DNA of 64,000 bases. It comes from Flavivirga eckloniae (GTDB lineage Bacteria > Bacteroidota > Bacteroidia > Flavobacteriales > Flavobacteriaceae). This document shows positions 11,337 through 20,383 of the stretch, in pieces (within the stretch, counting starts at the first letter, position 1; each line of letters begins with the position of its first letter). The stretch is from NCBI RefSeq assembly GCF_002886045.1, contig NZ_CP025791.1, forward strand, positions 744,001-808,000. The letters are read 5' to 3'. Under the pieces are notes generated by a model. That model ran no database searches. It worked only from the letters and a program-made list of their open reading frames with translations, and had not been told where the DNA came from. Made by a program: the position numbers and the translations under genes.

Positions 11337-11629
11337 GTAGTTTGTTTTTTTAATTGTAATAAAAGCTTAATGCCCCATTAATTTACTCAGGACAAACAAT
11401 CCTTCTTTTAAATTATACATATAGCATGCCAAAAAGAAAATATAATCCCCAAGAGTATATTATCGAACTCACTTATTATATACGGCTATTCGTAATAACC
11501 TAGATGATTTCAAAAAATAAATATAATCTATAAATATTGTAACATCCAAACTTAATAATAGCGTCTTAAATATTTTAAATTATTCTTAACATAATATGAT
11601 ACAAAATAATCTAAAAAACACTCACCCCA
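11337..11629. other. AT-rich gap between guaA and the LysM gene, nothing clear
   Basis: There are 293 bases without coding character. No repeat, RNA or terminator could be supported. It may hold a promoter for the LysM gene, but no full -33/-7 pair was found. Confidence 0.35.
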
Positions 11630-13165
11630 TTATTCCCACTCAATGGTCGCTGGTGGTTTCGAGCTAATATCGTAAACTACTCTATTAACGCCTTTTACCT
11701 TATTTATTATATCGTTTGATGTTTTTTGTAGAAACTCATAAGGTAAATTTACCCAATCTGCCGTCATGCCATCCGTACTTTCTACAGCTCTTAATGCTAC
11801 ACATTTTTCGTATGTACGTTCGTCTCCCATAACACCAACACTATTTACAGGAAGCAACATAGCACCAGCCTGCCAAACTTTGTCGTACAGGTTCCATTCC
11901 TTTAAACCATTAATAAAAATAGCATCAACCTCTTGTAAAATACGAACTTTTTCTGCTGTTATATCGCCTAAAATACGAATTCCAAGCCCTGGTCCTGGAA
12001 ATGGATGACGTCCTAAAAGTTCCGGATCTATTCCCAAAGTAGCACCTACACGTCTAACTTCATCTTTAAAGATAGCTCTTAAAGGCTCTACTATTTTAAG
12101 CTTCATAAAATCTGGTAATCCCCCAACATTATGATGACTCTTTATGGTTGCAGAAGGTCCGCCATTTGCCGAAACACTTTCAATAACATCTGGATAAATA
12201 GTACCCTGGGCCAACCATTTTACATCTTCTAATTTATGAGCCTCGTCATCAAATACTTCAATAAAGGCATTTCCAATAGCTTTACGTTTTTGCTCTGGAT
12301 CTTCTATTCCTGCTAAAGCATCCAGAAAACGTTGCGAAGCATCAACACCTTTTACGTTAAGCCCCATACCTTCGTACTGGTTTAAAACTTTTTCGAATTC
12401 ATTTTTACGAAGCAAACCATTGTTTACAAAGATGCAATACAGATTTTTACCAATAGCTTTATTTAATAAAACTGCTGCTACTGTAGAATCTACACCTCCA
12501 GAAAGTCCCAATACAACTTTACCGTTTCCTACTTTTTCCTGAATAGCTTCAACTGTTTCTTCAACAAAAGAATCTGGCGTCCAGTCTTGATTAAGACCAG
12601 CTATTTTTACTAAAAAGTTTTCTAAAATTTGTTTTCCGTCGGTTGAATGATATACCTCCGGGTGAAACTGAATGGCATAAGTTAATTCGCCTTCAATTTT
12701 AAATGCTGCATTTTCAACATCATGCGTACTAGCTATCAAACTTCCTCCTGTTGGCAATAGTTTAATGGTATCGCTATGACTCATCCAAACCTGACTGCCT
12801 TGTTCTACATTTTCAAAAAATTGTTCGCCGGTTTTAATGAACGATAGATTAGCACGACCATATTCCCTAGTGTTTGAAGGAGCTACTTCTCCACCAGAAA
12901 AATGTGCCAAATACTGTGCCCCATAACATACTGCTAAAAGGGGTTTTTCACCACGTATTTGAGATAAATCCGGATGTAACGCTTCCTCTCCTCTTACAGA
13001 ATACGGGCTACCGGAAAGTATAACGGCTTTATACTCCTCTAAATTTGCTGGAATCTTGTTAAATGGATGTATTTCGGAATAAATGTTGAGTTCCCTAACT
13101 CGACGGGCAATAAGCTGTGTATATTGCGATCCGAAGTCTAAAATTAGTACCTTGTCATGTTGCAT
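11630..13165 (-). CDS. guaA: GMP synthase (glutamine-hydrolysing)
   Basis: GuaA converts XMP to GMP with ATP and glutamine. The N-terminal class I amidotransferase domain has [17 protein letters not shown], the nucleophile in AVCYGAQ (Cys80 from this start) and HPEVYHS. The ATP-pyrophosphatase domain has [14 protein letters not shown]. The dimerisation domain has [13 protein letters not shown] and the C-terminal [10 protein letters not shown] chose the ATG at 13165; an in-frame TTG two codons earlier is possible. A TACTTTTG -7 box ends only three bases before this ATG, suggesting a leaderless or nearly leaderless mRNA. Confidence 0.97.
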   Translation of the reverse strand: MQHDKVLILDFGSQYTQLIARRVRELNIYSEIHPFNKIPANLEEYKAVILSGSPYSVRGEEALHPDLSQIRGEKPLLAVCYGAQYLAHFSGGEVAPSNTREYGRANLSFIKTGEQFFENVEQGSQVWMSHSDTIKLLPTGGSLIASTHDVENAAFKIEGELTYAIQFHPEVYHSTDGKQILENFLVKIAGLNQDWTPDSFVEETVEAIQEKVGNGKVVLGLSGGVDSTVAAVLLNKAIGKNLYCIFVNNGLLRKNEFEKVLNQYEGMGLNVKGVDASQRFLDALAGIEDPEQKRKAIGNAFIEVFDDEAHKLEDVKWLAQGTIYPDVIESVSANGGPSATIKSHHNVGGLPDFMKLKIVEPLRAIFKDEVRRVGATLGIDPELLGRHPFPGPGLGIRILGDITAEKVRILQEVDAIFINGLKEWNLYDKVWQAGAMLLPVNSVGVMGDERTYEKCVALRAVESTDGMTADWVNLPYEFLQKTSNDIINKVKGVNRVVYDISSKPPATIEWE

Positions 13166-13168
13166 GCG

Positions 13169-13176
13169 CAAAAGTA
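13169..13176 (-). promoter_or_regulatory. -7 box directly upstream of the guaA start
   Basis: The minus strand reads TACTTTTG, matching TAnnTTTG, then CGC, then ATG. With the usual spacing, transcription would begin at or next to the start codon. Confidence 0.5.
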
Positions 13177-13226
13177 ATAATTGATTTTAGAATGACGAAT
13201 TATGATTATCGATTTTTTTTAAATTT

Positions 13227-14597
13227 TTATTCCATAGAATCCAAAATCATCTCGATATCTTTCCCAGTCGTATCAGGATTAATAAAGCAGAACCTCGAAA
13301 CGGTCTCATAACTATCCCCTGTTCTCCATTTTGTGGGAGTTACCAACGCAAAACCTTCTCTGTGGTTTTTATAAGTCCACTTGGTATAATCTTCTGGTTT
13401 CCAACCTATTCTTCTATACAGTACGCAAGACAAACTTGGTTCTCTAACCAGTTCCAAATAAGGACTTTCCGTTATCATTTTCCCGGCCATTTGAGCCAGT
13501 TCTATACCACGTTCTACAGCCTCTTTGTACCTATCTGTTCCGTGAGTTGCCAACGAAAACCATAAAGGCAAACCTCTTACCCGGCGTGTTAATTGTATTT
13601 GGTAGTCGGTTGGATTGAAACCATCGGCTCCTTCGTCCTTAAAAATATCGAGATACGACCCTTCTTGAGCATGTGCCTTTTTAGCCAATTCCGGGTTTTT
13701 ATAAATAACGGCGCCACAATCGTAAGGCGAAAACATCCACTTATGCGGGTCGATCGTAATACTGTCTGCTTTTTCTATACCATTAAATAAATGTTTAACA
13801 GAATCGGCAGCTAAAGCACCACCACCGTAAGCAGCATCAACATGAAACCATAAGTTTTCTTTTTTACAAATATTGGCTATACCTTCTAAATCATCAATAA
13901 TACCGGCATTCGTTGTACCACCAGTTGCTACCACAGAGAATAATCGTTTACGCTGACTCTCGGTTAAACCTTTAATCGTTTTTTCCAATTCTATTCCTAG
14001 CAACCTTTCCTCTGTATCTACCAACAACACATCCACATCAATAACCTTAGCCATAGCTTTAATTGAAGAGTGTGCCCCTATAGAGGTAATTATAAGTCCT
14101 TTTTCCCTTTTAAAAACATCGTTTTCCCTCCAGTGTTCTCTAGCCGTAACCATTGCAGAAAGATTGGCCGCCGTACCACCACTGGTAAAAACTCCAAATG
14201 CACCTTCTGGTAATCCTGTTAACGATACAATCCATTTCATGGCCTCATTTTCGCAAAAAATACCACCAGCACCCTCCATCCAATAAGCACCATGAATACT
14301 AGAAGCCGACGTTACCAAATCGAACATAATTGATGCTCTGGTTGGTGATGCGGGAACAAAAGCCAAATGCCTAGGATGATCTATTGGTACATTTGCTTTC
14401 ATCAAGTGCTTTTTCCATAAATTAAAAGCATACTCTCCGCCAATACCTTTGTCTGTGATTGTTTCTCCTACGAGCTCTTTAAGTTTAGCTTCGCTTTTGG
14501 GTTTTCCTATCTTACTTTTGGTTGCAGAAATTCTATCTATAGCATACTTCATGACGTCCATTGTCATTTCAACCAATTCAATATCTATCTTATGCAT
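13227..14597 (-). CDS. PLP-dependent amino acid decarboxylase (aromatic/glutamate decarboxylase superfamily)
   Basis: The 456-residue group II decarboxylase fold shows the cofactor-binding HVDAAYGGG (Asp254) and the Schiff-base lysine in DPHKWMFSPYDCG (Lys286). TSGGTAANLSAMVTAR is the phosphate-binding segment. The substrate cannot be read with confidence; aromatic amino acids, tyrosine, 2,4-diaminobutyrate or glutamate are all possible. The product could be an amine or a biosynthetic intermediate. The gene starts 70 bases after bshC on the same strand, and the two may be co-transcribed, but no functional link is known. Confidence 0.88.
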   Translation of the reverse strand: MHKIDIELVEMTMDVMKYAIDRISATKSKIGKPKSEAKLKELVGETITDKGIGGEYAFNLWKKHLMKANVPIDHPRHLAFVPASPTRASIMFDLVTSASSIHGAYWMEGAGGIFCENEAMKWIVSLTGLPEGAFGVFTSGGTAANLSAMVTAREHWRENDVFKREKGLIITSIGAHSSIKAMAKVIDVDVLLVDTEERLLGIELEKTIKGLTESQRKRLFSVVATGGTTNAGIIDDLEGIANICKKENLWFHVDAAYGGGALAADSVKHLFNGIEKADSITIDPHKWMFSPYDCGAVIYKNPELAKKAHAQEGSYLDIFKDEGADGFNPTDYQIQLTRRVRGLPLWFSLATHGTDRYKEAVERGIELAQMAGKMITESPYLELVREPSLSCVLYRRIGWKPEDYTKWTYKNHREGFALVTPTKWRTGDSYETVSRFCFINPDTTGKDIEMILDSME

Positions 14598-14666
14598 TTG
14601 TTACAGGTTAGTTTGTTTGTAAATTTAATACTAACAGCTCAATTATATTATATATTGATATGATTT

Positions 14667-16259
14667 TTATAGCGTTAATATTGTGAATTCGCCTTTTAAA
14701 GGCTCCAGGTTCTCAATAAGATTTGGAATAAGTTTGGCGCCATATTCCAGGTAAAACTGGGAGAAGTTAGTATTTCGCTCTTGCAAACTTTGGCTGGGGA
14801 ACAATTGCTCCTGCAATTCGGTCATTCTGGAAACTTGATCTGCCAACGTTTTCTTTTGAGCTTTAAGCAATCGTTTCTCTAAAGCCTCTAAGCCTTTTAG
14901 CTGTTTTATTTCCTGTGCTTTTACAGCTCCTATAAAAGACTTATCTGTTAGTTCTGCTAGCTTGAACAAATCCTTAAACTGATCTTCTAAATGAGTTTTT
15001 TGAGGCGAAAAGTCGATATTAATATTCGATATTTCCCTTACCTTTTTATTAATGAAAGTGTCTCGTTTTAAAAAGATATCTTCATCAGAGATATTCAATT
15101 TTTTTAATTTGTCCGTTTGCTGTTTTGTTTTAATCAAAACAGAATTACGCAATAGTAATATTGGGAACGGCACATTAACAGCCTTAAAAGATTGCTTTAA
15201 TTGAAACCAATAGGCCAGTTCTCCCCCTCCTCCAATATAACATAGATTAGGCAATATAACTTCCTGATACAAAGGACGCATAATTACATTTGGCGAGAAC
15301 CTCTCCGGATACTCTAAAACCTCCTTTTGTATGGCTTCCTTGCTCCAACTAATTTCGGTATTCAACACCTTATACACACTATCTTCAAACACAATACGTT
15401 CCCGTAAGTTCTTTTTTAAATAGAATAAATTAATCTCACGCGGATTTACCTGAATATTATATGCTTTTGAAAGTTCCTTGTTTGTTTCCTGAACAGACTT
15501 AAACGATGTTTGATTAAACAATTCACCTTCTACAAAGGGTGCAAATTGTTTTTTTAAGTTTGCTGCATTGGCATCTATAATAACTAAACCATAATCTTTA
15601 AAAAGTTCGTTAGCAAGATAACGCGTAGCATCTGCTAAATTATCATGATTTAGGTAAGCGTTATTAAATAAATCCCTTAAATAATCGGCATTTTTACTCG
15701 CTCCTAACTCTTTCGAGTATAAATTAAGTACAGCATCTAAACCATCTAACGGTAGTTCTCCAACAGCTCCTTTAGCGTCCCTGTTCCACTGTACTTTCTT
15801 TCCTTTAAAATTGAAGTAATTAATCTCGTCGAAGTCATGATCTTCGGTTGCCATCCAATAAACCGGAACAAAATTGTATTTCGGGTAAGCTGCTTTTAAG
15901 GCTTTTGAAAGATTAATAGCAGAAACTATTTTATATAAAAAATATAATGGTCCGGTAAATAAGTTAAGTTGGTGACCCGTAGTAATGGTATACGTATGCT
16001 CTTTTTGTAAATCTTCAATATTCTGGCGTGTTATATCAGATATAGCAATACCGTTGTATTGTTCCCTTAAACTATTAACCAGAATATCCCTGGATTCTTT
16101 TTGGAAGGATAAGCTTTTTTCTTTTATCTGATTTTCAAAATTTTCAAGCTTAGGAAAATGATGATAAAACGCATTTAACTCCGGCTTTTCTTCAAGATAA
16201 TCACAAATTAACGATGAAAAATAGCCTGTTTTTTTAAATGAGATACAGTCTGATGGCAT
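14667..16259 (-). CDS. bshC: Bacillithiol biosynthesis cysteine-adding enzyme BshC
   Basis: BshC is the putative cysteine ligase that completes bacillithiol, the low-molecular-weight thiol of Bacillota, many Bacteroidota and some others. The 530-residue length is normal for the family. Visible family landmarks are TITTGHQLNLFTGPLYFLYKI, YKI followed by VPVYWMATEDHDFDEI, FSPNVIMRPLYQEVILPNLCYIGGGGELAYW, and a C-terminal coiled-coil region with KRLLKAQKK. Its presence implies bshA and bshB elsewhere in the genome. Confidence 0.96.
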   Translation of the reverse strand: MPSDCISFKKTGYFSSLICDYLEEKPELNAFYHHFPKLENFENQIKEKSLSFQKESRDILVNSLREQYNGIAISDITRQNIEDLQKEHTYTITTGHQLNLFTGPLYFLYKIVSAINLSKALKAAYPKYNFVPVYWMATEDHDFDEINYFNFKGKKVQWNRDAKGAVGELPLDGLDAVLNLYSKELGASKNADYLRDLFNNAYLNHDNLADATRYLANELFKDYGLVIIDANAANLKKQFAPFVEGELFNQTSFKSVQETNKELSKAYNIQVNPREINLFYLKKNLRERIVFEDSVYKVLNTEISWSKEAIQKEVLEYPERFSPNVIMRPLYQEVILPNLCYIGGGGELAYWFQLKQSFKAVNVPFPILLLRNSVLIKTKQQTDKLKKLNISDEDIFLKRDTFINKKVREISNINIDFSPQKTHLEDQFKDLFKLAELTDKSFIGAVKAQEIKQLKGLEALEKRLLKAQKKTLADQVSRMTELQEQLFPSQSLQERNTNFSQFYLEYGAKLIPNLIENLEPLKGEFTILTL

Positions 16260-16410
16260 AAATAATATTGAAAATTTAGAAATGTAAAGATACAGATATT
16301 GAATTTCGAAATTCTAAAAAATTCGTTAAGAGTTTACCCCTTAATTCGAGTTTTTACCTGAGTCTTATTAACGTTTAAAAGCATTACAATTAATTAGGTT
16401 CTTAATCACA

Positions 16411-16530
16411 GCATAACATTAACTCATTTCTATTAATGTTTCTGTAACCTTATTAACTTAATAGTAACCTTAAATTGATGTAACAACATTAATCCTATAA
16501 CAAACATTAAGTTCTCTAATAATAATTTTG
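16411..16530 (+). promoter_or_regulatory. Promoter region with repeated TAAC motifs upstream of the PhoX-like gene
   Basis: TAATTTTG at 16523-16530 matches the -7 consensus, but there is no -33 element at the right distance. Instead the upstream 110 bases carry TAAC at 16414, 16420, 16445, 16454, 16465, 16481 and 16498. GTAACCTTA occurs twice, 20 bases apart (16444 and 16464), and one pair is spaced 11 bases. Such spaced direct repeats without a -33 box suggest an activator, conceivably a PhoB-type response regulator. This is an inference. Confidence 0.4.
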
Positions 16531-16570
16531 GAAGCACAATAATTAATCTAAAATATACTAATCAAAAATC

Positions 16571-18100
16571 ATGAAAAAATTATTTAAACTTTTATTATTA
16601 TTAACAGTTGTAACAACTACTGGCTTAACGGTAATTAGTTGTGATATAGAAGACGGTAAAGATGGAAAAGACGGTGTAGATGGCGTAGACGGTAAAGACG
16701 GAAAAGATGGTGACAATTATACACCTGCCGAGTTTCCTCCTTTAACAGCTTCGAAAACTCCTAACTTATTAAAAATCGATGGCGCGTTTTCTTCAATTAC
16801 CGTAACACCAATATTATCATCTGAAGATAAAATAGAAGGAACTCCAGATTTCGTTTACGGTTCTATGGCAGATGGCGCTGGTTTATTGGCTGAGAATGAC
16901 GACACTTTTACTTTAATAAATAATATTGAAGCAGATTATTCTATTGCCAGAATTAAATTAAATAAAGATTTAAAACCATTTCACGGTGAATATATCTTAA
17001 ACGCTCACGCTACTGCTTTTACTGCACAATGTTCTGGGTCTTTAATAACTCCTGAAGAACATGGTTTTGGCCCATTATACCTGTCTGGCGGAGAATGGGG
17101 AGGTGCCTCTAAAGGTGTTTTTGCAACTAACCCATACAAATCTCCAGATAATGCTAGTAACGCCATCATGCTTCATAAATTAGGGCAATGGTCTACAGAA
17201 AATGCTGTTGTAATCGGTAAAGATGCTTACTCAGATAAAACTGTTGCGTTTATTGGCGATGACCACTCAGATAATTCCGTGCCTTCTGGTCAGTTAGGTA
17301 TGTATGTTGGAGATCGTGGCGATTTTAACAGAGGAAAATTATATGGTTTAAGAGTTACTTCTGCCGGAATTGACTTTGAAGTTGACATGGTTGAGGGTGT
17401 AGAATATGATGCCGATTTTGTTGAATTAAACGAAACTGAAATTGGCTTACTAGATGCAGAATGTAAAGCTAAAAACGTTATGGGATTCTCTAGATTAGAA
17501 GATATCGATTGGAGAAGAGGTTCTGCTGCAAACCAAAGAGAAATATACTTTGCTGTAACTGGTCGTAATAAAACAGACTTAGTAGGTAAAGGATCTTTAT
17601 TAGGTAGAATTTACAGAGTCGTATTAAACGATACAGACCCAACTGGTGCTGCTAAAATTACTTGTGTACTAGATGGTGACAAAGACGGTGGTAAAGCAGA
17701 TGGTTTCCACTCTCCTGATAATATTTTAGTAACAGAAAACTATGCATACATTCAAGAAGACCCTAACGGATACGCCTCTTTAAATGCAGACATTACTGGT
17801 TATGCTAAATTATACCAATACAACTTAATGACTGGTGATTTAAAAACAGTTTTAGAATGCGATCAAGATGCTGCGGCTAATCAAGGCTATGGTACTACTT
17901 CAAGAATGTGGGAGATCACAGGAATGATCGATGTTACAGAAACTGTAAACAACGGTACGAACACATTCTTATTAATTACTCAAAATCACGGTTGGGAACC
18001 AGCAGACGGATCTGCTTTTACAGACGTTAAAGCGAACTCTGCTCACAACTCTAGAAAAGAAGGTTCCGTTTTACACGTTATTACAGGTTTAGACAGATAA
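16571..18100 (+). CDS. PhoX/DUF839-like lipoprotein with a collagen-like linker
   Basis: The 509-residue protein has a lipoprotein signal (ending near VISC) and then a Gly-X-Y run (GKDGKDGVDGVDGKDGKDG) acting as a linker. The body resembles the secreted alkaline phosphatase PhoX family, also called DUF839. Supporting segments are HGFGPLYLSGGEWGG, VAFIGDDHSDN followed by GKLYGLRV, and HSPDNILVTENYAYIQEDPNG, comparable to the PhoX PDNL...W(I)QTD motif. PhoX enzymes hydrolyse phosphate esters using Fe and Ca. Whether all metal ligands are kept could not be checked, so phosphatase activity is inferred. The stop codon is only 10 bases before the peroxidase gene, so they form an operon. Confidence 0.65.
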   Translation: MKKLFKLLLLLTVVTTTGLTVISCDIEDGKDGKDGVDGVDGKDGKDGDNYTPAEFPPLTASKTPNLLKIDGAFSSITVTPILSSEDKIEGTPDFVYGSMADGAGLLAENDDTFTLINNIEADYSIARIKLNKDLKPFHGEYILNAHATAFTAQCSGSLITPEEHGFGPLYLSGGEWGGASKGVFATNPYKSPDNASNAIMLHKLGQWSTENAVVIGKDAYSDKTVAFIGDDHSDNSVPSGQLGMYVGDRGDFNRGKLYGLRVTSAGIDFEVDMVEGVEYDADFVELNETEIGLLDAECKAKNVMGFSRLEDIDWRRGSAANQREIYFAVTGRNKTDLVGKGSLLGRIYRVVLNDTDPTGAAKITCVLDGDKDGGKADGFHSPDNILVTENYAYIQEDPNGYASLNADITGYAKLYQYNLMTGDLKTVLECDQDAAANQGYGTTSRMWEITGMIDVTETVNNGTNTFLLITQNHGWEPADGSAFTDVKANSAHNSRKEGSVLHVITGLDR

Positions 18101-18110
18101 TAGAATATAC

Positions 18111-19928
18111 ATGAATAACATCTTATTTTTAATAAGAGCTAAGGCATATACTTTTAGTATATGTCTTTTGCTTTTAACAGGAACTGCTTGTAAAAAAGAA
18201 GTAGCAAACACAAAACCAGTATCAATAAGCGAACAAATAGAAAACTTATACACAACAGAGTTAAGCCATTGTATTAATGCTCTTGATTCATTAGCATTAC
18301 TAAAAAATACTCATGATAATATTGAAAATTATAAAAAAGCCAGATTACATTTTAAATCTATAGAGCCCATATTGTCATTTATAGATAAAGACAACTATAA
18401 ATCCTTAAATGCCCCTAATATTCTTCAAATTCATGAAGAAGACCCAACCGATATAAAAATTAGAAATCCTTTTGGTTTTCAAGTTATTGAAGAATTATTG
18501 CATGAACCCCAAATAGATTCCTTAAAAATCAAAGAAACTATTTCTATTACCAATAGCCGATTAAAACTGATAAAAAAGAATATACACATCGATTTTAAAG
18601 ACCACCATATTATTTGGTTGCTGCGAAACGAAATAGCACGCATCGCTACAACAGGCATTACAGGATATGATTCGCCGGTATTAAGCCAATCATTACAAGA
18701 AAGTCAGTACGCCTATACAACACTGGAAAAAATCATTACACTATCTAAAGATAAATTTCAGTCTGAAGCACTCTATCAAAATATTTTAAAGGCTATAGCT
18801 GAAGCTAAACAAGTTTTAAACCATGATTTTGATAGTTTTGATAGATATGTATTTATAAAAGATCATATTAACACACAATTAAAACTTCTGGTTAGTATGC
18901 AAAAAGATTGGCAGGTTGCGTTTCCCTTTCAATTGGCATTATCGAATAATATCATCTCTTTATTCTCTGCCGAAACTTTAAATGCAGATTACTTTACCGA
19001 CTATAAAAGCGACACTACGAATCTAGCTTCAAAGATAGCTTTTGGTAAAACACTGTTTAATGATGTTAATCTTTCTAAGAATCATGACATGGCTTGTGCG
19101 ACCTGTCATATAAAAGAAAAAGCCTTTACAGATGGCAGACGTGTTTTTGACGACAGACAAACAAGAAACTCTCCTACTCTAACCTATGCAACCTATCAAC
19201 AAGCTTATTTTCATGATGCCCGTACAGGCAGTTTAGAAGGTCAAATTGTTGGTGTTGTAAATAACCATAACGAGTTTAATATGACTATGGATTCTATTAT
19301 CGTTCGGGTGCGAAAAAATCCAGAATACAAACGCTTGTTAGATTCCTTATACAACAATAAAAGAGACGATTTTAATATAAGACACTCTATAGCATCCTAC
19401 GTAAGAACGTTAAGTGCGTTTAATTCTAAATTCGATCGTAATATCAACAACCAGGAAAATACGCTAACAGACAACGAAATAAAAGGATTCAACTTATTTA
19501 CTGGAAAAGCACAATGTGCTACTTGTCATTTTGCACCAGTTTTTAACGGTACCATTCCACCAGAATATAAAGAAACAGAAATGGAGTTAATTGGTGTCCC
19601 TCAAAAAAACGATACCATTAACGCTACTATAAGCGAAGATCTAGGCAGGTACTATACCTACAAAACACCAGAACGAAAACATTTTTTTAAAACACCAACT
19701 ATAAGAAACATCGAAAAAACCGGTCCTTATATGCATAATGGTGTCTATAATACCTTAGAAGAAATCGTTGATTTTTATAACAGAGGCGGCGGTGCAGGAA
19801 TAGGTATTAATGCAGAACTGCAAACATTACCACCAGATCCGTTAAACTTAACCCAAGACGAGCAAAACGATTTAATTGCTTTTATGAAAACACTTACCGA
19901 TAATGATTTAAACGAGACAAATAATTAA
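18111..19928 (+). CDS. Di-haem cytochrome c peroxidase (MauG/CcpA family) lipoprotein with imelysin-like N-terminal domain
   Basis: A lipobox ends at Cys27 (LLTGTAC). Residues about 40-290 are helical and include FGFQVIEELLHE, which resembles the imelysin GxHxIEyLL motif although the His is Gln here. From about residue 300 the protein is a bacterial di-haem peroxidase. It has two c-type haem sites, CATCH at 329-333 and 469-473, the RNSPTL segment and a TPTIRNIEKTGPYMHNGVY segment. Peroxidases of this type reduce hydrogen peroxide or oxidise proteins in the periplasm. At 605 residues it is nearly twice the usual size because of the N-terminal domain. It begins 10 bases after the PhoX-like gene. 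Confidence 0.85.
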   Translation: MNNILFLIRAKAYTFSICLLLLTGTACKKEVANTKPVSISEQIENLYTTELSHCINALDSLALLKNTHDNIENYKKARLHFKSIEPILSFIDKDNYKSLNAPNILQIHEEDPTDIKIRNPFGFQVIEELLHEPQIDSLKIKETISITNSRLKLIKKNIHIDFKDHHIIWLLRNEIARIATTGITGYDSPVLSQSLQESQYAYTTLEKIITLSKDKFQSEALYQNILKAIAEAKQVLNHDFDSFDRYVFIKDHINTQLKLLVSMQKDWQVAFPFQLALSNNIISLFSAETLNADYFTDYKSDTTNLASKIAFGKTLFNDVNLSKNHDMACATCHIKEKAFTDGRRVFDDRQTRNSPTLTYATYQQAYFHDARTGSLEGQIVGVVNNHNEFNMTMDSIIVRVRKNPEYKRLLDSLYNNKRDDFNIRHSIASYVRTLSAFNSKFDRNINNQENTLTDNEIKGFNLFTGKAQCATCHFAPVFNGTIPPEYKETEMELIGVPQKNDTINATISEDLGRYYTYKTPERKHFFKTPTIRNIEKTGPYMHNGVYNTLEEIVDFYNRGGGAGIGINAELQTLPPDPLNLTQDEQNDLIAFMKTLTDNDLNETNN

Positions 19929-19994
19929 AATATTTATCACCGAAACAACATATATGTGGAAAAGAAAAACAACACTATAAACATTATTTATAAC

Positions 19995-20117
19995 ATGGTT
20001 AAAACTCATATGACATTAAAATTAGTATTAAGTCTGGTGGTTTTAAACATTAGTTTTTCTTTTTCACAAATAACATTTAATGTTGATTATGAGATGTCTT
20101 TCTCAGACTTTAGATAA
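19995..20117 (+). pseudogene. Signal-peptide remnant or 40-residue secreted peptide
   Basis: ATG at 19995 opens a 40-codon frame with a good signal peptide (LKLVLSLVVLNISFSFSQ) followed by ITFNVDYEMSFSDFR and a stop. That looks like the first residues of a longer secreted protein whose remainder is gone. A real short secreted peptide cannot be excluded. It sits 66 bases after the peroxidase gene. Confidence 0.4.
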
Positions 20118-20383
20118 AAATTGGAGTATTTTAGTTACTATGATATAAAATCATATTGAAAAAGAGTTTCTAGTCTTATAGTCCGGCCTTATTTCTTATT
20201 CCTAAAAACAGTTTTTATTTTATCCAAAATCCGCTAGATTTGCAGGTAAGAAATTAACACATCAATGCACTAATTTCTTTGTTAATTTTATGCAATGTCC
20301 GAATTAAAAACCGTTTAGTTTTTTTAACCAAACCCAATTTTGGTGAGCGTTAAAAAAATATAATATTAACCTACATTAATAAT
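20118..20383. other. Intergenic stretch, no clear feature
   Basis: Between the signal-peptide remnant and the next gene there is no coding frame or dispersed repeat that I can support. AAGAAATTAA (20249-20258) and a partly complementary TAATTTCTTT (20271-20280) could form a small hairpin. Confidence 0.3.
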
